Positions 1 through 4,763 of a stretch of DNA of 6,775 nucleotides are shown piece after piece. Position 1 is the first letter of the stretch. Every line of letters begins with the position of its first letter. The notes under the pieces were generated by a model. The model worked only from the letters and a program-made list of their open reading frames with translations. It was not told the origin of the DNA and did not search any database. The stretch comes from Rhodospirillaceae bacterium. GTDB taxonomy: Bacteria > Pseudomonadota > Alphaproteobacteria > UBA11136. The DNA is taken from NCBI GenBank assembly GCA_018663165.1, contig JABJES010000166.1, forward strand, positions 1 through 6,775, read 5' to 3'. The translations under genes and the position numbers were made by a program.

Positions 1-32
1 CATTAAAAAATTAAATACATCTAAAGTTTTCG

Positions 33-56
33 TGATCGGCAAAAACCAACCGATCA
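33..56 (-). terminator. Hairpin after the response regulator gene, possible terminator
   Basis: A perfect 7-bp inverted repeat (TGATCGG at 33-39, CCGATCA at 50-56) with a 10-base loop starts 10 bases past the response regulator stop codon. Read on the minus strand, the hairpin is followed by CGAAAACTTTAG, so the T-run is short and interrupted. Denser T tracts come only near positions 4-16. This is a plausible but imperfect Rho-independent terminator. It could equally be a structured 3' end or a chance dyad. Confidence 0.35.
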
Positions 57-66
57 GACCCTCTGC

Positions 67-756
67 TCAATGGACGAGCCGATAGCCACCCTGTTCGGTG
101 ACCAGAATTTGGGCATTTGACGGATCTTCCTCAATTTTCTGACGCAACCGATAGATATGAGTTTCCAGAGTGTGGGTGGTGACCCCGCTATTGTATCCCC
201 AAACCTCGTCAAGAAGAACGCCACGACTTGCCGGCTTGTCCCCGCAACGGTACAGAAACTTTAAAATCGCCGTTTCCTTTTCGGTCAGGCGGATTTTATT
301 GTCGCTCTCTTCATCAAGCAGCAATTTATTCCCTGGCTGAAAATTATAGGGACCAACCGTAAAAACCGCGTCTTCGCTCTGCTCATGCTGACGCAACTGG
401 GCCCTGATCCGCGCCAGCAGAACACCGATACGAAACGGTTTTGAAACATAATCATTCGCCCCGGCATCAAGGCCGAGAATGGTGTCAGCGTCTGAATCGG
501 CAACAGTGAGAATGAGAACCGGCACACTCACCCCGGCTTGGCGCATCAGACGGCAAACTTCCCGACCGTCCATATCCGGTAGACCGACATCGAGCAGAAT
601 AATATCGAACTGGCCGTTCTGGGCCATTTCCAGACCCTCAACGCCGGTCCCCGCTTCGCTGAGCGCAAACTCCTTATAGAGCTCAAGCTGCTCGGCAAGG
701 GACTGCCTTAAAGCCGTATCATCCTCGATAAGAAGAATTTTTCTTTTTGCAGACAT
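67..756 (-). CDS. OmpR/PhoB-family response regulator transcription factor
   Basis: This 229-aa protein is a two-component response regulator: a receiver domain phosphorylated by a histidine kinase controls a DNA-binding output domain. The receiver spans about residues 5-118. It has the acidic pair D12-D13, phosphoacceptor D56 in LLDVGLPDMDG, switch residue T84 in LILT, and K106 in the KPF motif. The C-terminal part, about 130-228, is a winged-helix Trans_reg_C domain, with LTEKETAILKFL, the recognition-helix region TTHTLETHIYRLRQKI and the terminal GGYRLV hairpin. Length and residues are normal for the family, so it should be active. The ATG at 756 lacks a Shine-Dalgarno, and a -10-like box ends 7 bases before it, suggesting a near-leaderless mRNA. 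No kinase gene lies in the window, so partner and target are unknown. It is divergent from ribA. Confidence 0.95.
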   Translation of the reverse strand: MSAKRKILLIEDDTALRQSLAEQLELYKEFALSEAGTGVEGLEMAQNGQFDIILLDVGLPDMDGREVCRLMRQAGVSVPVLILTVADSDADTILGLDAGANDYVSKPFRIGVLLARIRAQLRQHEQSEDAVFTVGPYNFQPGNKLLLDEESDNKIRLTEKETAILKFLYRCGDKPASRGVLLDEVWGYNSGVTTHTLETHIYRLRQKIEEDPSNAQILVTEQGGYRLVH

Positions 757-763
757 CTGGAGA

Positions 764-791
764 TATATACGGTTACAAATCCGTTTGTGAA
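764..791 (-). promoter_or_regulatory. Putative sigma-70-type promoter of the response regulator gene
   Basis: On the minus strand a -35-like TTCACA (complement of 786-791, five of six to TTGACA) is followed after 16 bases by a -10-like TATATA (complement of 764-769, four of six to TATAAT). Only seven bases separate the -10 box from the ATG at 756. Transcription would therefore start at or within about two bases of the start codon, which fits the lack of a ribosome binding site. Box matches alone are weak evidence. Confidence 0.4.
773..790. promoter_or_regulatory. Inverted repeat in the response regulator promoter, possible operator
   Basis: The stretch TTACAAATCCGTTTGTGA contains the perfect 5-bp arms ACAAA (775-779) and TTTGT (784-788) around TCCG. 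One further pair matches at the outer ends (773 with 790) and one position between is mismatched. It lies across the -35 box and spacer of the predicted promoter, where a bound protein would block polymerase. Autoregulation by the encoded regulator is possible, but OmpR-type sites are usually direct repeats, so another dimeric factor could be the ligand. Confidence 0.3.
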
Positions 792-967
792 AGTCCGGAG
801 CTGGCTCACCCCTCTAAAAGAGAGAAATTGCCCCGGCAGGAAAGCTTTTAGATCCTAGCATTGTTTATGTTACATGTTGCCCGCCCGTGGGAAAGCCGTT
901 TTTCAATCCCCCCACAATGCGAGTTTCGACCAAGAAACTGGAAAACATAAAGGTCCCGGTCAAAATT

Positions 968-2218
968 ATGGTCAAGGATAGGCCCTTAAAAACGAGTACC
1001 CCTTCCGCCCTCGCCGCCACCGCGCCCTGTCCCCGCGCCGTGCGATCGGCTGTTGAGCGCGCCTTGTCGGAATTGCGCCGTGGCCAACCGGTCGTGATTT
1101 ACAGTCTTGAACACAATAAGGCGCCAAAAGCGATTCTTGCCCAGGCGGCTGAATCTTTTTCCGGACAAACCGGGGAAAGACCCGAGATTCAGGCCGCCGG
1201 GCCGTCGGTTCTTGCCCTAACCGCCCAGCGGGCGGCGGTTCTTGCCCTCTCTTCTGGCCTTTTTGAAGCAAGCGCCGCCTCAGACGGAGCCACATCAAAA
1301 GACGGAAAAGTGGTGGTTCTCCCCCTGCCGGTGGCCTTCGATGCCGCCATCCTGCGCGGCTTGAGCGATCCGACAAGTGAGCACGCCTCAGGGCCTTTCG
1401 CCCATCTGCCGACCGTTCCCGCCCCCGCCGGCGACCTCAACGAAGCGGCCGTAGACCTGGCCCGCCTTGCCCTTCTGTTGCCAGCCTGCATCTGCACACC
1501 CCTTGCCGAGCACCTGCTGAAAGGCTTTGAAAATGACCAAACGGGCGTGCACAAATGGGCGCTGGATGCCGGTTTTCTGGCCGTTTCCGCCACCGACATC
1601 GCGATCTATCAGGCCCGGACCGATTGCGGCTTAACTGAAATCGTTTCGGTTCCGGTTCCACTTGCCCTGGCCCAAAACACCCGCATCACTGCGTTTAGGC
1701 CCGAAGACGGCGGCAGTGAACACTATGCCATCGAAATCGGCGATCCAGCCCCCGGCGAGCCGATTCTAACCCGCATTCATTCAGCCTGCTTCACCGGCGA
1801 TCTTCTCGGCTCTCTGCGCTGCGATTGCGGCGATCAACTGCGCGGCGCACTGACGGCAATGGCGGAAAGCAAAACTGGCTCCGGCATTCTGCTCTATCTT
1901 ACCCAGGAAGGCCGGGGTATCGGCCTGGCCAATAAACTCCGCGCTTATGCCCTTCAGGATCACGGCTTCGACACCTTCGAGGCCAATGAACAACTGGGTT
2001 TCGACGCCGATGAGCGGCTTTTCCGGGTTGCCGCCGACATGCTGCGCAGTCGCGGTTTCGACAAGGTGCGGCTGATGACCAACAACCCGGCCAAGGTCGA
2101 GGCTCTGGAATGTTACGATATCGAAATAACTGAACGGGTTGCCCACGCCTTTCCCGCCAACGGCCATAACGAGGCCTATTTGAAAACCAAGGCCGTGCGC
2201 GCCGGACACCATCTCTAG
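968..2218 (+). CDS. ribA: GTP cyclohydrolase II with a degenerate RibB-like N-terminal domain
   Basis: It catalyses the first committed step of riboflavin synthesis, GTP to 2,5-diamino-6-ribosylamino-4(3H)-pyrimidinone 5'-phosphate, in the cytoplasm. Residue numbers count from the upstream GTG at 887; subtract 27 for the ATG at 968. The C-terminal 180 residues hold the complete active site: Zn ligands C301, C312 and C314, the EGRGIGL loop (341-347), Y354, catalytic D375 and R377 in LGFDADER, and LMTNNPAK (397-403). The upstream part, about 50-250, aligns only loosely with DHBP synthase (RibB): SAVERALSELRRGQPVVI resembles the RibB start, but the acidic DDEDRENE motif is absent. It is therefore probably a non-catalytic RibB remnant. 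The start is uncertain: GTG 887, ATG 917 and ATG 968 are in frame, none with a good Shine-Dalgarno. I prefer 968 because residues before it look non-conserved and use rare codons. No FMN riboswitch is seen upstream. Confidence 0.93.
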   Translation: MVKDRPLKTSTPSALAATAPCPRAVRSAVERALSELRRGQPVVIYSLEHNKAPKAILAQAAESFSGQTGERPEIQAAGPSVLALTAQRAAVLALSSGLFEASAASDGATSKDGKVVVLPLPVAFDAAILRGLSDPTSEHASGPFAHLPTVPAPAGDLNEAAVDLARLALLLPACICTPLAEHLLKGFENDQTGVHKWALDAGFLAVSATDIAIYQARTDCGLTEIVSVPVPLALAQNTRITAFRPEDGGSEHYAIEIGDPAPGEPILTRIHSACFTGDLLGSLRCDCGDQLRGALTAMAESKTGSGILLYLTQEGRGIGLANKLRAYALQDHGFDTFEANEQLGFDADERLFRVAADMLRSRGFDKVRLMTNNPAKVEALECYDIEITERVAHAFPANGHNEAYLKTKAVRAGHHL

Positions 2219-2245
2219 GCCGCTTTTCAGCAAAAAAACGGCGGA

Positions 2246-2271
2246 TTTATCCCAACAAACGGGAAAATTTT
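2246..2271 (+). terminator. Weak terminator-like hairpin downstream of ribA
   Basis: A stem of TCCC (2250-2253) with GGGA (2261-2264), extendable by three A/T pairs if A2249 bulges out, encloses a 7-base loop. It is followed by TTTT at 2268-2271. The hairpin lies 28 bases after the ribA stop, a reasonable place for termination. The stem is short and the U-run only four bases. The same dyad lies about 130-145 bases upstream of the predicted sigma-54 start, so it could instead be an activator site. Confidence 0.25.
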
Positions 2272-2318
2272 GCCCCCCTTTCCTGCCTGTACTCCCTCCC
2301 CCTCCGAAGTGAGATGGC

Positions 2319-2331
2319 CAAGCCATTGATA
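2319..2331 (-). promoter_or_regulatory. Putative IHF binding site
   Basis: The minus strand reads TATCAATGGCTTG, which matches the IHF consensus WATCAANNNNTTR at every defined position. The DNA on the 5' side of the WATCAA element (plus-strand 2332-2352) is strongly A/T-rich, as in high-affinity IHF sites. It lies at about -74 to -62 relative to the start predicted from the sigma-54 promoter, a typical position for the IHF bend between enhancer and promoter. The consensus alone occurs by chance, so the context carries the call. Confidence 0.5.
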
Positions 2332-2334
2332 TAA

Positions 2335-2356
2335 CGTCTTTATTTTTTAAAAGACG
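2335..2356. repeat. Perfect 7-bp inverted repeat between the IHF site and the sigma-54 promoter
   Basis: CGTCTTT (2335-2341) and AAAGACG (2350-2356) form a perfect dyad around an 8-base A/T loop. It sits at about -58 to -37 relative to the predicted start, immediately upstream of the -24 box. It lacks a T-run after it on the plus strand, so it is not a normal terminator for ribA. It may be a protein-binding site or simply part of the A/T-rich tract flanking the IHF consensus. Confidence 0.4.
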
Positions 2357-2365
2357 AAAAACTTT

Positions 2366-2382
2366 CTGGCATTCTTCTTGCT
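2366..2382 (+). promoter_or_regulatory. Sigma-54 (RpoN) -24/-12 promoter of the 327-aa protein gene
   Basis: CTGGCATTCTTCTTGCT matches the sigma-54 consensus YTGGCACGNNNNTTGCW at 11 of 13 defined positions. The diagnostic GG (2368-2369) and GC (2380-2381) doublets are separated by exactly 10 bases. The predicted start is near 2393, giving a leader of about 71 bases before the ATG at 2464. Sigma-54 promoters need an ATP-dependent enhancer-binding activator. Which one acts here cannot be told from the sequence. Confidence 0.6.
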
Positions 2383-2395
2383 AACCTTAAAGGCG

Positions 2396-2460
2396 CAGGA
2401 AATCACAAAGAACCGCAGAAAATCGCAGGACAGAGAATCACAGGGAAGACCCAGAGAATC
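2396..2460 (+). repeat. Four direct copies of CAGRRAATC in the leader of the 327-aa protein gene
   Basis: The 9-mers CAGGAAATC (2396-2404), CAGAAAATC (2416-2424), CAGAGAATC (2431-2439) and CAGAGAATC (2452-2460) recur at intervals of 20, 15 and 21 bases. They fill the predicted 5' leader between the sigma-54 start and the start codon. The last copy supplies the only Shine-Dalgarno-like bases (AGAG) before ATG 2464. They could be binding sites for an RNA-binding or DNA-binding protein, or decayed tandem duplication. Confidence 0.5.
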
Positions 2461-2463
2461 TAA

Positions 2464-3447
2464 ATGGAACTCTTATCGACCGCCCTCAACGCCCAAAGAA
2501 ACGCCCCTAATGGCGCGCAAAACCGTACACATGAAAACGGTGAGGATACCTTTCAGCCCTTTGGTGAAGACGGATTTACCTTCGGCGATTTTCTCGACAT
2601 CATCAATCCGCTTCAGCATATTCCCATTATCTCAACCATTTACCGCGAGATCACCGGTGACGAAATCGCCGCCCTCCCACGGATGATCGGTGGCGGTCTT
2701 TTTGGCGGTCTTGCGGGATTGGGCGCTGCCACCGTCAATATGATTTTTGACGAAGCCTCGGGCAAAGACCTCGGCGAACATATCTATACCGCCTTTCTCG
2801 GAGACGACGGGAACGACGGCACCATGATTGCCGAAGCCGCCAACCCCGACGCACCCTGGTATATGGCTGGCAAGGTCACCTATAGCCGCACCGTGGCCGA
2901 TGGTGTCGAGCTCGCCCAAGCGTCCCCGTCATCCCCGGCCGCATCCCCGGCTGATGTCGCTGTCGCTGCGGTAAACGCAAAGGAAACAGCGAGCGGCACC
3001 CCGGCCGCACCAGCCGCAGACCTGCCCGGAGACCTGCCCGGAGATAAACCCAGAGAAGAATTTACACAGGCCGCCGCCTTTGCCCCCGACCTTTCCGGCC
3101 CACGAGTTCCGATCAACAGTCTGCCCTGGCTTGACGGCACACAGACCGCACAAGCAGCACCGATTGATCGAGTAACCGTAACAGCCCTGGCCGACGCAGC
3201 AAAAATACCCGCCCCAACCCAGACGACACCCGCCGCCCAGAACCTTCGCCCGGCTCGCCATGACAAGACGCCTCACAATGGCGCAACCCTCACCGCAACC
3301 ACAACTAACGTCACAAGCAGCACCGGTGGCCCAGCCCCAACGACCCTCGACTTCACAAATGCAATGATGGACGGACTCAACAAATATCGCGCCATGGCGG
3401 TCGCCAAAAATGATCGCATGCCGGTTATTCTCGATATCGTCCGCTAG
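2464..3447 (+). CDS. Unrecognised protein with a glycine-rich core and low-complexity tail
   Basis: I cannot assign a function to this 327-aa protein. The start is well fixed because an in-frame TAA directly precedes the ATG. Residues 38-112 look like a folded, conserved core: FGDFLDIINPLQHIPIIS, then YREITGDEI, then a hydrophobic glycine-zipper-like run at 75-95 (GGGLFGGLAGLGAAT) and GKDLGEHIYTAFLG. From memory, similar NPLQHIP plus glycine-zipper segments occur in uncharacterised alphaproteobacterial proteins; I could not search for them. Residues 150-290 are rich in Ala, Pro and Thr, resembling a disordered linker. It contains a DLPGDLPGD duplication encoded by a 12-bp tandem repeat. A short C-terminal segment (294-327, LDFTNAMMDGLNKYRAMAVAKN) looks helical. 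No N-terminal signal peptide is seen. The glycine run could associate with a membrane. The upstream sigma-54/IHF-type region suggests conditional expression. Confidence 0.85.
   Translation: MELLSTALNAQRNAPNGAQNRTHENGEDTFQPFGEDGFTFGDFLDIINPLQHIPIISTIYREITGDEIAALPRMIGGGLFGGLAGLGAATVNMIFDEASGKDLGEHIYTAFLGDDGNDGTMIAEAANPDAPWYMAGKVTYSRTVADGVELAQASPSSPAASPADVAVAAVNAKETASGTPAAPAADLPGDLPGDKPREEFTQAAAFAPDLSGPRVPINSLPWLDGTQTAQAAPIDRVTVTALADAAKIPAPTQTTPAAQNLRPARHDKTPHNGATLTATTTNVTSSTGGPAPTTLDFTNAMMDGLNKYRAMAVAKNDRMPVILDIVR
3018..3041 (+). repeat. 12-bp perfect tandem duplication within the linker coding region
   Basis: AGACCTGCCCGG occurs twice head to tail (3018-3029, 3030-3041) and encodes the repeated DLPGDLPGD residues. 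The unit is a multiple of three, so copy-number change keeps the frame. This is typical slippage in a disordered linker. Confidence 0.7.
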
Positions 3448-3476
3448 GCAATATCTGTTCTCCCATTCGGCACAGC

Positions 3477-3505
3477 TTGGGGTTCCCTTGAGCTAACGCT
3501 ATAAT
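3477..3505 (+). promoter_or_regulatory. Sigma-70-type promoter predicting a leaderless transpeptidase mRNA
   Basis: A perfect TATAAT (3500-3505) lies 17 bases downstream of TTGGGG (3477-3482, three of six to TTGACA). The start codon begins at 3512, seven bases past the end of the -10 box, where transcription normally begins. The intervening CTTCTC has no Shine-Dalgarno. The layout predicts an mRNA with little or no 5' leader and a transcription unit separate from the upstream gene. Confidence 0.5.
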
Positions 3506-3511
3506 CTTCTC

Positions 3512-4054
3512 ATGGATATTTTCGTTTTTCCTGCCACAACTGCCCCCCATGACGGCCGTTTGATCTGCGGTGATCTGGACTTTCCCTGCGCTGTCGGCCG
3601 CAACGGCATATATGCAAATAAAATTGAAGGCGACGGGGTAACGCCAACAGGCGGCTTTCCCCTGCGCCGGTTGCTCTACCGGCCCGACCGCTTGAGCCGC
3701 CCCAAAACCGGCCTTGAGGCGACGGTGATTTTAGCCGAAGACGGCTGGTGCGATGACCCCGATGATCCCGCCTATAACCGGCCCGTTCCAGTGGCCTATC
3801 CAGGACATTGCGAAACCCTGTGGCGGCACGATCACCGTTATGACCTGATTATCATCCTCGGCCATAACGACGACCCGGTCAGAAAAGGCCAGGGAAGCGC
3901 CGTCTTTCTGCACGTCGCCGGATGTTTGAGCGACGGAAGCCTTGCGCCGACCGAGGGCTGTGTCGCCCTGGCGCTTGATAATCTGCTAAAAGTTCTCGAA
4001 AAAATCGATGGCGACAGCCGACTCATCGTCAAGGAAACCGGTTTGAGCGCTTAA
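3512..4054 (+). CDS. YkuD-type L,D-transpeptidase-like protein without a signal peptide
   Basis: The 180-aa protein matches the L,D-transpeptidase (YkuD/ErfK, COG3786-like) fold, whose members use a catalytic cysteine to cross-link or modify peptidoglycan peptides. Key residues are H134 in VFLHVAG and C150 in APTEGCVAL, with T147 and G149 giving the [ST]-x-G-C pattern. Usual family members have His or Arg before the Gly-Cys, but Glu is here. GDGVTPTGGFPL (40-51) is the conserved region near the N terminus, and LGHNDDPV (116-123) lies before the catalytic His. Length is normal for this short subgroup, but no signal peptide or transmembrane helix is visible, although the known substrate is periplasmic. 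The substrate is therefore uncertain. The gene has its own promoter, ends convergently with yggS, and shares a stop-codon region with it. Confidence 0.88.
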   Translation: MDIFVFPATTAPHDGRLICGDLDFPCAVGRNGIYANKIEGDGVTPTGGFPLRRLLYRPDRLSRPKTGLEATVILAEDGWCDDPDDPAYNRPVPVAYPGHCETLWRHDHRYDLIIILGHNDDPVRKGQGSAVFLHVAGCLSDGSLAPTEGCVALALDNLLKVLEKIDGDSRLIVKETGLSA

Positions 4055-4761
4055 GTGGTTTTCGGTTTTTCTCGTTCGCCGAAAATTGCCGTGCCGACCC
4101 GCACATGGGTGGCCCCGGAACGGATCGCCGTCTCAAAATCACCGCTCATCCCCATGCTCAGATTTTCAATCCCATTGCGCCGGGCAATCCCACCCAAGAG
4201 GGCAAAATGAGGGGCCGGGTTTTCGCCCTGTGGGGGAATGCACATCAACCCGATGAGATCGAGGCCATACTCATCCCGGCAGGCAGCAATCAAAGCGTCA
4301 GCAGCCAAAGGCAACACCCCAGCCTTTTGGGGCTCTTCGCCGGTATTGACCTGAACATAGCACCGGGGCCGTCGCCCGGTCTTTTCCATCGCAGCGGCAA
4401 GCGCCCTGGCCAGCTTTGGCCGGTCGATGCTTTCGATGACATCGAAAAGACGCACCGCGTCCTCGGCCTTGTTGGTCTGAAGCGGGCCGATCAGATGGAG
4501 CGTAACATCAGCAAAATCAGCCCGCAGCCCCGGCCACTTTTCAGCCGCCTCCTGTACCCTGTTTTCCCCGAACACCTTTTGCCCAGCCTCCAAAGCCGGG
4601 CGAATACGCACCGCGTCGTGAGTCTTGGAAACGGCAACCAGGGTAACATCTTCGACCTTTCGGCCGCTCTCTTTCGCCGCCCACGCAATGGCCTCACGCA
4701 CATGGGCGAGGCTGGCAACGACATCAAAGGCGGGTTGCGATTGCGGATCGGGAGCGTCCAT
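4051..4761 (-). CDS. yggS: YggS/PLPHP family pyridoxal phosphate homeostasis protein
   Basis: This 236-aa cytoplasmic protein belongs to the PLP-binding PLPHP (YggS, PROSC, YBL036C) family, which binds pyridoxal 5'-phosphate without a known catalytic reaction and helps balance vitamin B6 and amino-acid pools. It is a single alanine-racemase-like TIM barrel. Visible features in order are the PLP lysine K46 in LVAVSKTH, FGENRVQEA (64-72), HLIGPLQTNK (89-98), VQVNTGEE (136-143), GLMCIPP (171-177), the phosphate-binding SMGMSGD (202-208) and RVGTAIFG (221-228). Length and motifs are those of a complete, probably functional member. The ATG at 4761 has a weak AAGG four to six bases upstream. That start overlaps the divergent ThiE-like start, and its stop overlaps the transpeptidase stop, so it has almost no non-coding flank on either side. 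Confidence 0.96.
   Translation of the reverse strand: MDAPDPQSQPAFDVVASLAHVREAIAWAAKESGRKVEDVTLVAVSKTHDAVRIRPALEAGQKVFGENRVQEAAEKWPGLRADFADVTLHLIGPLQTNKAEDAVRLFDVIESIDRPKLARALAAAMEKTGRRPRCYVQVNTGEEPQKAGVLPLAADALIAACRDEYGLDLIGLMCIPPQGENPAPHFALLGGIARRNGIENLSMGMSGDFETAIRSGATHVRVGTAIFGEREKPKTT
4059..4085. terminator. Hairpin at the convergent gene junction, possible shared terminator
   Basis: TTTTCGG (4059-4065) and CCGAAAA (4079-4085) form a perfect 7-bp stem with a 13-base loop just past the transpeptidase stop and inside the last codons of yggS. The symmetric A/T ends could act on both strands, but neither side has a long T-run after the stem. With coding sequences touching, this is the only structured candidate for termination. 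Confidence 0.3.
4750..4754 (+). promoter_or_regulatory. Ribosome binding site that decides the ThiE-like start
   Basis: GGGAG lies five bases before the ATG at 4760, good Shine-Dalgarno spacing. The open frame extends upstream to 4625, but that stretch is antisense to yggS, so this site supports the later start. The site lies within the second to fourth codons of yggS read on the other strand. Confidence 0.5.
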
Positions 4762-4763
4762 GG
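4758..4763. other. CCATGG palindrome giving the start codons of both yggS and the ThiE-like gene
   Basis: The palindrome CCATGG carries the yggS start (complement of CAT at 4759-4761) and the ThiE-like start (ATG at 4760-4762) back to back. The divergent genes thus overlap by two bases and each promoter must lie within the other gene's coding sequence. Confidence 0.65.

Noticed and set aside
1..3. CAT at the left edge as the start codon of a further minus-strand gene
   Set aside because: Only three bases are visible, so nothing supports a gene call.
757..967. Possible FMN riboswitch upstream of ribA
   Set aside because: The conserved RFN blocks were not found in the leader, and no multi-stem structure of that type is evident.
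874..981. Short 35-codon ORF (ATG 874 to TAG 981) overlapping the 5' end of ribA, as a possible leader peptide or upstream ORF
   Set aside because: It has no ribosome binding site and no recognisable regulatory codon run or attenuator hairpin. A chance ORF of this length is common in G+C-rich DNA.
2378..2686. 102-codon plus-strand ORF overlapping the start of the 327-aa protein gene
   Set aside because: It begins inside the -12 element of the sigma-54 promoter, its sequence is Ser/Pro/Lys-rich without family character, and it is a shadow of the longer gene in another frame.
4625..4759. Upstream extension of the ThiE-like ORF to ATG 4625
   Set aside because: The 45 extra residues are antisense to conserved yggS coding sequence and do not resemble the family. 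ATG 4760 has a good Shine-Dalgarno.
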